Of a stretch of DNA of 64,000 nucleotides, positions 7,745-16,896 are shown in pieces; positions within the stretch are counted from its first letter, which is position 1; the number at the start of each line of letters is the position of its first letter. Position numbers and translations under genes: made by a program. This stretch comes from a virus. The stretch spans positions 1 through 64,000 of the IMG/VR virus record IMGVR_UViG_3300031753_000005, one strand, 5' to 3'. Under the pieces are notes generated by a model that saw nothing but the letters and a program-made list of their open reading frames with translations, was not told the DNA's origin and did not search any database.

Positions 7745-10139
7745 CTCCAGCGCGGGGCTTGACCCGCTCTCGATGCTGCTGCTCGGCGGTGCCGCCGGTC
7801 TCGGCCAGGCGGGTGCCACATCGCGGCTGCCGATCTCCGGTGCGCAGGCCTGGGGCGGGTTGGGGGCCGGCTTGATGGCCGGGAACCAGGCGGCGAATCT
7901 AGCCCAATTACAGCAACAGCAGGCGAGTAGCGAAGCGCTTAAGAACGCGCTCGGGCTCGAGGCGGTAAGGCAGCAGCAGGCCGTAATGGGCCAGCCGATT
8001 CCGACAATGCAGGATATCCGCAGCGGGAAATATCAGGGCTTGGCTCCGCTCTTCGCCAAGATGTATGCCGACCAGCAACAGCGTCTGGCGGCGCCGACGA
8101 TACCTACGCCCACCGCGCAACAGAATACGCCGAGTCCCACTCCGGATGCGCAGCCTGCAGATTTCTTGCCTCCGGTTTACGCGCCTGGCTCCGTTGCGGC
8201 AAAGAATATAGCGAACAACAATCCGGGGAACCTGAAGACCGCGGACGGTGGCTGGATGTCTTTTCCAGACATGCCCTCGGGGATCGAAGGCATCGGAAAT
8301 TGGCTCGATAGAGCTCAGAACGTGCATGGGCTCACCACGGTCCGACAACTCATCGACGACCCTGTGCACGGATACGCGCCGAGCGCCGATCCTGGGAACA
8401 AAGGCAAAATGCTCCCCGAGGTGGCGGCCAATCGGATCGGAGTAGGGCCGGATGACACGGTCAATCTTTCCGATCCCATGATGCGCGAGAAAATGACTCG
8501 CGCGCTCCTGCAGCAAGAGCAGGGCGGCAACGCGCTTTCAAAAGGGCGGGGGATACAGCTTGCGCAAAATGTGCCACAGGGCCAGCAATCCCAGCCGCTA
8601 GGCACCAGCCAGCAGCCGCAACCCGATACTTCCACGCCTTTTGATCGCCTGCAGGCGGTAATGTTTGAGCGCGCGCAGCGATCCGTCGCTGGATTGCCCC
8701 TCACGCCGACCGAGCAAATGCTGATGGCGGCGAAGCTCTATCCACAGGGGAGCTCCGAAAACAAGATTCTGATGGGGCAGGCGCTCAAGAATTCCGGCAT
8801 CGAGCCCTTCAAGGGCGGCGAGCGCCCAAATGCGCCGCTGATGGAATACGATCCTCAAGGGGCAATGAACGGGCAACCATATCGTGTCGTGCAGCCGCCC
8901 GGCTATACTCAAGCCGTTAAAGAACGGGCCGAAGCAGATGCCAGGGGGCGGGCGACGGTGGAGTCGCAAACGGTCGTCGACCCGGACACCGGCACCCCGT
9001 TTGCGACGAGTCGTGCGAATGCCTTTGCGCCAGGAGCGCCCCCGATTCAGACGGGGCTCTCGCCGGGTGCTCATGCGTATGCTGAGGCAGGCGGCAAGGC
9101 TTTCTTCGAACCGCCAGTCGAGACATTTGGACCCGGAGGCGTCCCGCGGCAGGTGCCGCGACAAAATCTGCCCGGTGCGTTCGGCCCGATGGCAACCGGC
9201 TTGCCGGCTCAAGGATCGTCGGCTCCTATCACGCCTCCGGCTGCCACTACACAGCCAGCACAAGCCCCCGAAGCTGCGGCACCGGCATTCCAGATGAATA
9301 CGCCTGCCGGTCCTAAGCCCGTAGGACAAGTCCACGTCAACGATATGTTCCCCAATGGGACCGGGATTCCGCAAGAGCCGCAACCGCCACCCGGAACAGG
9401 CTTCGGGCCACCTACGGAATATCAAAAAGACGTTCAAAAAGACGACGCTACACGTGTCGAGCAATATAATAAGGAACAGTCTGCGGCGCAGAAGCAATAC
9501 CAGGATTTATTGCATTTGCGCGAAGTGCTGAATAATGGTTTCAATACGAGCCGTGCGGCGCGGATCGGCGCTGATTTCGCAAACCTCGCGCATGCCTTTG
9601 GTGCCGATTGGGCGTATCCGCGGGGATGGGCGCCGGCAAGCGCGGCAGAGTTTGATAAGGCGTCAACCGATCTTGTCTTTGCGGCTCTCAAGGCTCTTCC
9701 GGGGCAGCCTCGCGTGTCTGAAATCACCGGATTGCAGAAGGCCAATCCGAGCCTAGCGATCCCGCGTGAAACAAACTTCAATATGATGAACGATATTCTT
9801 GCGTCGAATAAGTGGCAAGACGAGCGCGCGCGATTGGCGACGGAATTCAAGGTCGCCAATCCAGGAACGCCGTTATCGGTATTTGATTCGGCTTATAACC
9901 GGATGGCACCTCTTGTCGACGTCACGAACGAATACAAAGGAGTTATGCGCCAGCACGGCGCGGTCTTTCCTGAAGAGACACCAGCCGGCGGCGCTGTAGC
10001 GCCGGCACCGACTAACCGCGCCGCACTTCCAAAGACAGCGACGGGCCCGAATGGCCATAAGCTCTATTTGCCGCCCGGTGGCAGTCAGTGGATTGATACG
10101 GTGACCGGGAAACCCTATGTAGCGCCACCGTCACGCTAA
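7728..10139 (+). CDS. Virion protein with peptidoglycan-hydrolase-like domain
   Basis: An 803-residue protein. After a hydrophobic Gly/Ala-rich N-terminus and a Gln-rich helix, residues about 165-275 form the only compact domain. It begins NNNPGNLK, has a GIGNWLDRAQ helix and a RIGVGPDD segment, and matches the pattern of virion-associated murein hydrolases annotated as structural lysozyme or PRD1 P5-type proteins. A Pro-rich linker region follows (about 420-560), then a helical C-terminus (about 570-760). It probably is an ejected protein that opens peptidoglycan during DNA entry. The TAA overlaps the next ATG. Confidence 0.8.
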   Translation: MAGMFDSSAGLDPLSMLLLGGAAGLGQAGATSRLPISGAQAWGGLGAGLMAGNQAANLAQLQQQQASSEALKNALGLEAVRQQQAVMGQPIPTMQDIRSGKYQGLAPLFAKMYADQQQRLAAPTIPTPTAQQNTPSPTPDAQPADFLPPVYAPGSVAAKNIANNNPGNLKTADGGWMSFPDMPSGIEGIGNWLDRAQNVHGLTTVRQLIDDPVHGYAPSADPGNKGKMLPEVAANRIGVGPDDTVNLSDPMMREKMTRALLQQEQGGNALSKGRGIQLAQNVPQGQQSQPLGTSQQPQPDTSTPFDRLQAVMFERAQRSVAGLPLTPTEQMLMAAKLYPQGSSENKILMGQALKNSGIEPFKGGERPNAPLMEYDPQGAMNGQPYRVVQPPGYTQAVKERAEADARGRATVESQTVVDPDTGTPFATSRANAFAPGAPPIQTGLSPGAHAYAEAGGKAFFEPPVETFGPGGVPRQVPRQNLPGAFGPMATGLPAQGSSAPITPPAATTQPAQAPEAAAPAFQMNTPAGPKPVGQVHVNDMFPNGTGIPQEPQPPPGTGFGPPTEYQKDVQKDDATRVEQYNKEQSAAQKQYQDLLHLREVLNNGFNTSRAARIGADFANLAHAFGADWAYPRGWAPASAAEFDKASTDLVFAALKALPGQPRVSEITGLQKANPSLAIPRETNFNMMNDILASNKWQDERARLATEFKVANPGTPLSVFDSAYNRMAPLVDVTNEYKGVMRQHGAVFPEETPAGGAVAPAPTNRAALPKTATGPNGHKLYLPPGGSQWIDTVTGKPYVAPPSR

Positions 10140-11791
10140 TGGCTGACGCGCCCGATCTCCCGCAGGGATACACACTCGATCAAAGCGGCGAGGTGCCTGT
10201 TGCGCTACCGCCTGGTTACGCGCTCGATACGGGTCCAAAAGGTACATTGCAAAGCGGTCCAGCCCTGGTTGGGACCGGAGTATACCAAGGGCTGCTCCGC
10301 GATCCGCTAAATTCCGGCGCCGTTTTGCTGGCCAAGGGACTGAGCGCCCTCGCCCCGCAAGGATCTTCGCTCGAAAAATGGGCGAACGATCAACTCTCGT
10401 CGATAGAGCAGGCAAACGCCACAAACGAGTCGGCTTATTCAAAACTCGTGGGATCTAATCCCGGCGCAACGGCGGGGCGCACGGTTGGCAACATCGGCGC
10501 AACCCTTCCTTTTGCGGCAGTAATGCCGGGAGGCGCTGCGACGTCGCTGACCGGGCGGCTATTGCAGGGTGCGGGCCTCGGTGCCGCCACAGGGGCGCTG
10601 CAGCCCACACAACCTGATGGTAATTATTGGGGAGAAGTGGGCCGGAATATCTTGATGGGCGGCGCTGCAGGCGCTGGCGCTCCGGCCGTAATGTCTTCGG
10701 CCGCTTCGGCGATCGCCCCTTCCGCTTCCTCGCGATTGGCACCGCTTTTGAAGGCCGGCATAACCCCGACGATCGGGCAGGCAGCTGGCGGCGCGATCAA
10801 CAGGCTCGAGCAAGCGGCGACCAGCATTCCGCTTCTAGGAGACTTCGTCAAATCCGCCCGCGCCCGGGTCGGCGATCAATTCTATCGGGCCGCGGTCAAT
10901 GAGGGATTGTTGCCTATCGGGCAGCAGCTTGACAATGCCACCGCGTCAGGACGCGATGCGTTCACCGAGATGCGCGGCAAGATTCAAAATAATTACAACA
11001 CGCTGCTGCCAAACGTCACGGCGACGATCGACCCCACTTTCGCGGCAAACATCCAGAAGCTGGTCGGGCTCAGTAAATTTCTGCCGGGCGGCAGGCCAGC
11101 CCAGTTTCAAAATTTTCTTAGTAACGAGGTGCTGAACAAATTCAACGCCCAAACAGGCAACATGACCGGCGAAACATTTAAGGACGTCGAAAGCGTACTC
11201 GGTCAGGAAGCAAACGATTATATCCGGGCACCTCATCCTGATGACCGGAAATATGGCCGCGCCGTTCTGCAGTTGCAGGCAGAGATGCGCGACATGCTGG
11301 CGCGGAACAACCCGGATCAAGCCGCAGCGCTGTCGGCGAACAACGATGCCTGGAGTCGCATGCTGAGGGTACAGCGTGCCTCATCCTATACAGGTGCCGA
11401 CGAAGGGGTATTCTCGCCGGCCCAGCTTCAGCGCGCGGTGCGGGCGATGACGCCAGAAAGCGTTTACGCGCAAGGCAAAGGCGTTATGCAGCCGCTTGCC
11501 GATACGGGCAAGAGCGTCCTCGGCAGCACGGTGCCGGATAGCGGCACACCATTCCGCAGCTTGGCGACAATCCTCGGGGGAGCCGCCCTTGGGCATGGCA
11601 TGAGCCCGGAGATAGCGGCTGGAGCGGCCGCAGGTGGTATTGGTGCGGCGGGCATCTATTCGCCGCTCGGCCAGTGGTTGCTGACGCACGGACTCGTATC
11701 GCGGCCGCCAGGATCGCAATCAGTCGCCGCGATGCTTAGAGGCCTATCACCTTATGCCTCAGTAGGTGCGGCGTCTACGACCGCCCCTTGA
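10139..11791 (+). CDS. Putative internal virion (DNA ejection) protein
   Basis: A 550-residue Ala/Gly-rich protein coupled by TAATG to the muralytic virion protein. Hydrophobic Gly/Ala-rich stretches around residues 110-200 and 470-540 flank a helical middle (about 205-440). This is a typical composition for ejection proteins that insert into the host envelope. No catalytic motif is visible. Together with the 5208 and 7728 genes it makes a three-protein set comparable in number to the T7 gp14-16 or P22 gp7, gp16 and gp20 groups. Confidence 0.75.
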   Translation: MADAPDLPQGYTLDQSGEVPVALPPGYALDTGPKGTLQSGPALVGTGVYQGLLRDPLNSGAVLLAKGLSALAPQGSSLEKWANDQLSSIEQANATNESAYSKLVGSNPGATAGRTVGNIGATLPFAAVMPGGAATSLTGRLLQGAGLGAATGALQPTQPDGNYWGEVGRNILMGGAAGAGAPAVMSSAASAIAPSASSRLAPLLKAGITPTIGQAAGGAINRLEQAATSIPLLGDFVKSARARVGDQFYRAAVNEGLLPIGQQLDNATASGRDAFTEMRGKIQNNYNTLLPNVTATIDPTFAANIQKLVGLSKFLPGGRPAQFQNFLSNEVLNKFNAQTGNMTGETFKDVESVLGQEANDYIRAPHPDDRKYGRAVLQLQAEMRDMLARNNPDQAAALSANNDAWSRMLRVQRASSYTGADEGVFSPAQLQRAVRAMTPESVYAQGKGVMQPLADTGKSVLGSTVPDSGTPFRSLATILGGAALGHGMSPEIAAGAAAGGIGAAGIYSPLGQWLLTHGLVSRPPGSQSVAAMLRGLSPYASVGAASTTAP

Positions 11792-11971
11792 TCCCGACGA
11801 GAGAAAATGCAGCAAGCGTAAGAAGATCCAAAAAGGGATAAAAAACTGCCACGTTGCGTCTCCGTAGAACGCGAGGACATCCGGCAGAACAGCGAATCCC
11901 TTACCCGCCATTGCCCATAGCAAGAGCGGAATGGCGGCCAAAAACAAGATAATCTTTTCGCACCAGATCAT
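11759..11971 (-). CDS. Small two-helix membrane protein, antisense
   Basis: A 70-residue protein read from ATG 11971. Two hydrophobic segments (IILFLAAIPLLLWAMAG and a FFIPFWIFLRLLHFL stretch) and an Arg-rich C-terminus indicate a small inner-membrane protein, N-terminus most likely outside if both helices span. The frame is open to 12115, but an upstream start would overlap the following gene. The ribosome site is weak. It overlaps the end of the ejection-protein gene by 33 bases. Another antisense moron candidate. Confidence 0.55.
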   Translation of the reverse strand: MIWCEKIILFLAAIPLLLWAMAGKGFAVLPDVLAFYGDATWQFFIPFWIFLRLLHFLSSGSRGGRRRRTY

Positions 11972-12023
11972 TTCAGAGAAATGTCCATGCCGCGTCAAAA
12001 TGCAAGGCAACAGATAGCGAACA

Positions 12024-12911
12024 ATGGCTGATATTTCGGACTCCTCTTGGTCGGAAGTCGACGGCAGCAACACGGGGGCGCCCCCAACGGGCTGGCCCCC
12101 GAACATGCCGGCCAATCAGGTTGAGCCGACCTCCCGCGCCATGATGGGCGCAATCAAGCGGTTTTGGGATCGAAACAATGCCACGATAACCACGACCGGA
12201 GCCTCCGGAATCTATGTGTGGACGCCGACGAGCGTCGCCTTCCCGACTGTGCTGGTGCAGGGCGAGGGCTACGCATTTCGGGCACATCAAGCGTCAGTCG
12301 GAGCAGACGTCTTCAATCCTAACGGTCTTGGGCCGAAACCGCTTTATAAGCCCGGCGCTGTCGGCCCTGTGCCGATTGCGGCAAATGACTTCCAGACGGG
12401 AGGCATGTACGTCGCATTTTATGACGGCACGATTGGCGGAACCGGTGCTTTTCAGACCATATCCGGGGCTCTGCCGACCAACGTTCGCGGCCGGATATCG
12501 GGGATCGCGCCAGCCGCCGGGTTCGTTGGCGAATATAAGAGCAGCATCGTTCTGGTTGGAAGCGCAGCAGTCGCCAATTCCAATACAAATACCGACATAA
12601 CTACCCTTTCTCTTACGGCCGGCGATTGGGATGTCTGGGGTGAGATATGGGTTTCGCCTACTAACGCGGCAACAAAGGTCGTTGGCTGGATCAATACCGC
12701 GTCGGTCACAAATCCTGCCACCCCCGGAGATGGCACGTCGCACGCGGGGCCATTCACTGACTTGGATTTTACTGGCAATACGCAATTCGCGCTCGCCCCC
12801 TGCCAGGCGTTGCTTAGCGCGACGACGACCTATTACCTCGGAGCAAACGCCATATTGACGGCGGGAACCGCCAATCTCTATGGCAAGCTGTGCGCGAGGC
12901 GGCGCGATTAG
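12024..12911 (+). CDS. Tail fibre-like protein
   Basis: A 295-residue protein. The N-terminal ~55 residues (SGSN-like start, GWPPNMPANQ, then AMMGAIKRFWDR) match a virion-attachment pattern seen at the start of many podophage fibres and tail proteins. The remainder is Thr/Gly/Ala-rich beta sequence with aromatic strands (GDWDVWGEIWV), as in receptor-binding tips. Host receptor unknown. Confidence 0.75.
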   Translation: MADISDSSWSEVDGSNTGAPPTGWPPNMPANQVEPTSRAMMGAIKRFWDRNNATITTTGASGIYVWTPTSVAFPTVLVQGEGYAFRAHQASVGADVFNPNGLGPKPLYKPGAVGPVPIAANDFQTGGMYVAFYDGTIGGTGAFQTISGALPTNVRGRISGIAPAAGFVGEYKSSIVLVGSAAVANSNTNTDITTLSLTAGDWDVWGEIWVSPTNAATKVVGWINTASVTNPATPGDGTSHAGPFTDLDFTGNTQFALAPCQALLSATTTYYLGANAILTAGTANLYGKLCARRRD

Positions 12912-12925
12912 TGGAGCGTGATCCA

Positions 12926-13090
12926 ATGAACCTAACCCGATTTCGCGATCTAAGCGCAACCCAAAAGATCGAGATTGTCGAGCGAGTGCAGGAAGGTCAG
13001 CCCCGCGGACTAATATGCGGCGATTTGAATTTGACAGAAGAGACAGTGCGACAGGTTCTGAGAGAAGCTAATGCTCTTCGCCGGCCATGA
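12926..13090 (+). CDS. Small HTH-like protein
   Basis: A 54-residue protein starting at ATG 12926 behind TGGAG. It has the pattern of a short helix-turn-helix: ATQKIEIVERVQEG, a Gly turn, then NLTEETVRQVLRE. This resembles the small HTH units of resolvase-type or RNA polymerase sigma-like regulators, but the size is minimal. The next gene starts within its last 20 bases. Confidence 0.65.
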   Translation: MNLTRFRDLSATQKIEIVERVQEGQPRGLICGDLNLTEETVRQVLREANALRRP

Positions 13091-13421
13091 CAACCCCACA
13101 ATCCGCCACGCGATTATCAAGAAGCTCGATGTCGAGAGAGGTGTGGAAATCAATGACATACAGATCCATACGCACAAAGATTGCGTGCGCGTGGGGGTCC
13201 TGGCGATCCTCGACGGCATGGACTCGCTGATCGTCGACAGCCGGTTTGAATTACCGCTGCAATTCGAGCTGCGCCACCTTCATAACGAGCTCGACCAGAT
13301 CGCCGAGCAGTACAAGGCGGCGCGACGCGACTTTTGGGCGAACGGGCGCACGATGGCCGGTTCGATCGAGCGGCGGCTTAACGGCACGGGATTGAGAGGG
13401 CTCTGGAGACACGATGGCTGA
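13071..13421 (+). CDS. Hypothetical protein
   Basis: A 116-residue protein whose ATG follows GAGAAG. The first half looks alpha/beta and the second half (about 65-115) is a charged helix. No family recognised. It overlaps both neighbours by a few bases, as part of a tightly packed run upstream of the portal. Confidence 0.7.
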   Translation: MLFAGHDNPTIRHAIIKKLDVERGVEINDIQIHTHKDCVRVGVLAILDGMDSLIVDSRFELPLQFELRHLHNELDQIAEQYKAARRDFWANGRTMAGSIERRLNGTGLRGLWRHDG

Positions 13422-13539
13422 ATTGAGTATCTGGAATGACTTGGTGCCCGCAGGGTTGATGGTCTGCTTGGCCCTTTGGGTCGCCTATGCGCTGGGCTGG
13501 AAACACGCGATGCGACGGGCCGGACTATGGCCAAAATGA
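13414..13539 (+). CDS. 41-residue single-pass membrane protein
   Basis: ATG 13414 to TGA 13539. One hydrophobic helix (LMVCLALWVAYALGW) sits between an acidic N-terminus and a basic C-terminus, so it likely spans the inner membrane with the C-terminus in the cytoplasm. It overlaps the preceding gene by eight bases and the next by four. Confidence 0.6.
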   Translation: MAELSIWNDLVPAGLMVCLALWVAYALGWKHAMRRAGLWPK

Positions 13540-13667
13540 GAATTACATTTCTGAGCCATGGTCTGCGGGGGGTTAGTCCAAGCGAGGCGATGGATCGCGT
13601 CCGAGAATGGATGGACGAAGACCAGCGGCAACGTCTAGCGCTGTTACGGCAGGAGCACCATGGCTGA
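13536..13667 (+). CDS. 43-residue hypothetical protein
   Basis: ATGA overlap with the previous stop sets the start at 13536; an in-frame ATG at 13527 is the alternative. The sequence is a short strand followed by a charged helix (EAMDRVREWMDEDQRQR). No family recognised. Its stop lies inside the start of the next gene. Confidence 0.6.
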   Translation: MRITFLSHGLRGVSPSEAMDRVREWMDEDQRQRLALLRQEHHG

Positions 13668-13890
13668 CATTTCCCCAATGCCGAATGGCATGTACGTCGC
13701 GATTATAAGCCCGTCGCAAGCGCGCGACATTCAGGAATATCCGTCTTACGAGGAGGTTGTTGCGTGGGCTGTTGAAGATGGCGAGATGCCACCGAGCCGC
13801 GCAGAATATGAAGCAGACAAAGAAGCCTCCGCAAAATTGCTTGGGAAACTGGGCACCTATCGCGGAGTAAGCATTATCAAAGATGGCTGA
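13660..13890 (+). CDS. Hypothetical acidic protein
   Basis: A 76-residue protein with an ATG preceded by GGAGCACC. It appears alpha/beta with an acidic helix (residues about 25-60). It overlaps the portal start by eight bases, so it is probably translated with the portal. Function unknown. Confidence 0.7.
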   Translation: MADISPMPNGMYVAIISPSQARDIQEYPSYEEVVAWAVEDGEMPPSRAEYEADKEASAKLLGKLGTYRGVSIIKDG

Positions 13891-16210
13891 CGAGACCGAA
13901 AGTCTGCAGCCAGTTGATACCGATCGCGATATCGTCCCTGCGCAATTTCAGAGCGGCGTCGAAGACGATGACGACCCCCAATTGTTCGAGACGCTCAAGC
14001 AGTGGTATCGCCAGGATCGCGACCATTCGCATGAATGGCGCCAGGAAGCGCGCGAGGCCTTTGATTTCGTCGCTGGCAACCAATGGTCGGACGAAGACAA
14101 GGCCACGCTCAAGGAGATGCTGCGCCCGCTCGTCACGTTCAATCGCGTGGCGCCGATGGTCAAGATCGTTTCCGGCCTTGAGGTCGCCAATCGTCAGGAA
14201 GTCAGATTTATCCCGCGCCAGATGGGTGCAGCAGCAGCCGACGAGGTGCTTACCGAAGCCGGCAAATGGATCCGCGACGAATGCGACGCCGAGGACGAGG
14301 AGAGCGACGCTTTTCTTGATTGTGTCATCACTGGTATGGGGTGCACCGAGACTAAGCTCGAATATGACCAGGATCCCGATGGTCAATTGGAAATTCTGCG
14401 CGTCGACCCGATGGAAATGTACTGGGACGCCTCGGCGAGCCGGAAAAACCTAGGGGATGCGCGTCACATCTTCCGAGTGCGCGATGTACCGCAGTCCGAA
14501 GCAGAGGAGATGTTCCCCGATGTCGAGATCGGGGATTTGCACGCGGACTGGGCCGAGGATGTCTCGGCCAACGCGCATGAGCCGCATAACGCGCAACAAG
14601 CGCCGTTTTATCGTCAGGACCAGTCCGGCAAGATCGACAAGCAGCGGGTGCTGATCCGGCTCGTCGAGGGGCAATGGTGGCAGCACGAGACAAGCTGGCG
14701 CACGCTCGATCCATTCACGGGCCAGGAAATCTCGCTCGATGGTGCCAGCTATGGGCTGCTGCAACGGCGCCTGACGGCGATGGGGCACGGCACTCTGCAA
14801 GCCGTGAAGCAGCGGACACGGCGCTATCGGCGTGCCTTTCTTGGCCGGCGCGTCCTCGAGAAATGGGATGGGCCAAAAAAAGGAGGATACACCTATAAGT
14901 TTATCACCGCCGACCGTGACCGCAACAAAGGCGTGTGGTACGGCATCGTCCGGTTGATGATCGACCCCCAGAAATGGGCCAACAAATGGATGTCGCAGAC
15001 AATGCACATCCTGAATACCGGCGCCAAGGGCGGGATCATCGCGGAGAAGGACGCCTTTGCCGATCATCGGGCAGCACAGGAGGATTGGGCGCAGCCAGAT
15101 TCGATCATCTTCGCCAACCCAGGCGCACTCTCACAGGGGAAGATCATCCCGCGGCCGCAAAACCCGATGCCGCAGGGTCTCTCCGATCTCTTGCAGCTCG
15201 CGATGTCCTCGATCCGCGATTGCACCGGCATCAATCTCGAATTGCTGGGGATGGTCGAGAAAGAGCAGCCGGGCATCCTCGAGCACATGCGCAAGCAGGC
15301 CGGCATGACCGTGCTCGCCGGCATCTTCAACGCGCTGCGCCGCTACCGCAAAGAGCAGGGACGGCTGATGGTTTGGTATATCGTCAGCTTTTTGAGCGAT
15401 GGTCGTTTGGTGAAAATCGTAGGACAAGAAGGCGCGCAGTATGTGCCGCTGATCCGCCAGCCCGACTTTCTGGAATACGATGTGGTGGTCGACGATACGC
15501 CGACTTCGCCGAACATGAAGGAGCGGGTATGGGCGACCCTTGTGCAGATGATGCCGCTGTTGCGAGATATGCCGGTGCCTCCGCAGATGTACCTGGAGTT
15601 GCTGAAGTATTCGCCGCTCCCCGAAACCGTTGTCACCAAGCTCGAGCAGATCGCGCAGCGGGCCGGACAACAGCAGCAACCCGATCCGCGGGCCCAGGCC
15701 GAGCAGGCGAGGGCCAAGTCCATGGAGGTGCGAGCACAAGCCGACGTCGCTCGCTCTCAGGCCGATATCCAGATCGCCCAGATCGACCAGCAAACCGCCC
15801 AGGCGAAAGCGCATTCCGAAAATGTGCGTTCGCAGGCCGACGCGCAGAAGGTCATGCTCGACATCGAGGTCGAGCGCGCCAAGATCGAGAATCTGCGCGC
15901 CGCGGCGGTCGCCAGCCTCGCGAAAGCCGGCATTTCCCAGCAAGGGCAGAATACTAACGATATGCTTGCGATGCTCGAAACGCTCGATAAGATAATGGGC
16001 TGGCAGCAGGCGCAGCGGCAGCAGGCGCACGCCGAGACGATGGGGATGGCGGAGCATCAGCTCGCGGCGCAGGGGCAAGCGCAGGATCACTCCTTGGCGG
16101 CGCAGGGCCAGGCGCAGGCCGCCACGCAGGCGCAGCAACAGCACTCGCTCGCGACGCGGCAGCAACGGTTTACCGAGCAACAGCCACGGCAACCGAGGGC
16201 AGCAGCATGA
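13883..16210 (+). CDS. Portal protein, P22-type
   Basis: A 775-residue protein forming the dodecameric channel at the capsid vertex through which TerL packages DNA. Length and sequence follow the P22 gp1-like portal group: an N-terminal helix ([14 protein letters not shown]), a [11 protein letters not shown] segment, then [18 protein letters not shown] (about residues 80-105). A conserved LLGM segment follows near 470. The region from about 590 to the end is Gln/Ala-rich coiled coil, compatible with the barrel domain of large portals. It overlaps both flanking genes (ATGA at its stop). Confidence 0.93.
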   Translation: MADETESLQPVDTDRDIVPAQFQSGVEDDDDPQLFETLKQWYRQDRDHSHEWRQEAREAFDFVAGNQWSDEDKATLKEMLRPLVTFNRVAPMVKIVSGLEVANRQEVRFIPRQMGAAAADEVLTEAGKWIRDECDAEDEESDAFLDCVITGMGCTETKLEYDQDPDGQLEILRVDPMEMYWDASASRKNLGDARHIFRVRDVPQSEAEEMFPDVEIGDLHADWAEDVSANAHEPHNAQQAPFYRQDQSGKIDKQRVLIRLVEGQWWQHETSWRTLDPFTGQEISLDGASYGLLQRRLTAMGHGTLQAVKQRTRRYRRAFLGRRVLEKWDGPKKGGYTYKFITADRDRNKGVWYGIVRLMIDPQKWANKWMSQTMHILNTGAKGGIIAEKDAFADHRAAQEDWAQPDSIIFANPGALSQGKIIPRPQNPMPQGLSDLLQLAMSSIRDCTGINLELLGMVEKEQPGILEHMRKQAGMTVLAGIFNALRRYRKEQGRLMVWYIVSFLSDGRLVKIVGQEGAQYVPLIRQPDFLEYDVVVDDTPTSPNMKERVWATLVQMMPLLRDMPVPPQMYLELLKYSPLPETVVTKLEQIAQRAGQQQQPDPRAQAEQARAKSMEVRAQADVARSQADIQIAQIDQQTAQAKAHSENVRSQADAQKVMLDIEVERAKIENLRAAAVASLAKAGISQQGQNTNDMLAMLETLDKIMGWQQAQRQQAHAETMGMAEHQLAAQGQAQDHSLAAQGQAQAATQAQQQHSLATRQQRFTEQQPRQPRAAA

Positions 16211-16374
16211 GATGGCTTCGGCTTTGGTGGTGGCGACTCTTCAGCCCCTCAATGTCCGATGCTCGCATCGCTGAACTGCGACAAGCGATCATGAGTGCCG
16301 ATCCTGGCGGAATTATATATCTGACGGAAGCGGAATTGCGCGATTATCACCGATGGCGGGAGCTACAGCCATGA
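16207..16374 (+). CDS. 55-residue hypothetical protein
   Basis: Starts at an ATGA overlap with the portal stop. It has an Arg/Trp-rich N-terminus ([12 protein letters not shown]) that could be membrane-associated, followed by a small alpha/beta segment. No family recognised. Its own stop overlaps the next start by the same ATGA arrangement. Confidence 0.65.
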   Translation: MRWLRLWWWRLFSPSMSDARIAELRQAIMSADPGGIIYLTEAELRDYHRWRELQP

Positions 16375-16634
16375 GCGGGGCGCAGACAGCGTGGAACACG
16401 AAGGAATGGTACGAACACGACGAATTGGTAGTTAACCGGCAGCCACAGACTACGCGGACCGTATCGCCCGAAAAGGCGGCCCTATGGAGTGCTGCGGCAG
16501 CGGAAGTCGAGAAGAGAAAAAAGATCGAAGCTCTCATCGCGCGCTTAAAGTCGCCACATGCGGACAAAATCTATGTTGGCAAAGAATTTACAAAAGCCGA
16601 TCTAATCCGTGAATTGGAACTTTTGCTCAAATGA
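16371..16634 (+). CDS. Small protein with SPHADKI/KADL motif (paralogous module)
   Basis: An 87-residue protein with an ATGA-coupled start. The C-terminal 30 residues (SPHADKIYVGKEFTKADL, then IRELELLL) nearly repeat the block in the 4204-4425 protein. The N-terminal halves are unrelated. The conserved piece reads as a short helix, a strand and a second helix and may be an interaction module. Function unknown. Confidence 0.8.
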   Translation: MSGAQTAWNTKEWYEHDELVVNRQPQTTRTVSPEKAALWSAAAAEVEKRKKIEALIARLKSPHADKIYVGKEFTKADLIRELELLLK

Positions 16635-16723
16635 TCGACTTTCTGAGCTGGATTTGCGATCTCCTCTTCGGTGCCGTCGCGTGGTTCTTCCCGGGCGCCG
16701 ATAGCGGGTGGTTCGGGGGATGA
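16631..16723 (+). CDS. 30-residue membrane peptide
   Basis: ATGA overlap at both ends ties it to its neighbours. The sequence is almost entirely hydrophobic with many Phe and Trp and ends in a Gly-rich tail, consistent with a membrane-bound microprotein. No charged residues apart from two Asp. Role unknown. Confidence 0.55.
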   Translation: MIDFLSWICDLLFGAVAWFFPGADSGWFGG

Positions 16724-16896
16724 TTTACGGTGTAACCATAACCTTCGACGGAACGCAGTGGCAGGCGTCGACAAAAGATGGACAGTATCGTGTCCGGGGC
16801 AGCAGTATTGAGGACGTACTGATCGAATTGCAAGCTACATTGGAAGCTCTCTTGCCTAATGCAGACGGCTCCCCCGCAGTGATTGCCCTCGGATGA
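16720..16896 (+). CDS. Hypothetical small protein
   Basis: A 58-residue protein coupled by ATGA on both sides. The pattern YGVTITFDGTQW, then GQYRVRGSS, then a helix (EDVLIELQATLEALL) suggests a compact beta-beta-beta-alpha fold. Precedes the tailspike gene directly. No family recognised. Confidence 0.7.
   Translation: MIYGVTITFDGTQWQASTKDGQYRVRGSSIEDVLIELQATLEALLPNADGSPAVIALG

Noticed and set aside
15131-16192. Long open frame of 353 codons on the minus strand
   Set aside because: It lies wholly opposite the portal gene, is Leu/Arg/His-rich as expected of an antisense GC-rich frame, and has no recognisable domain.
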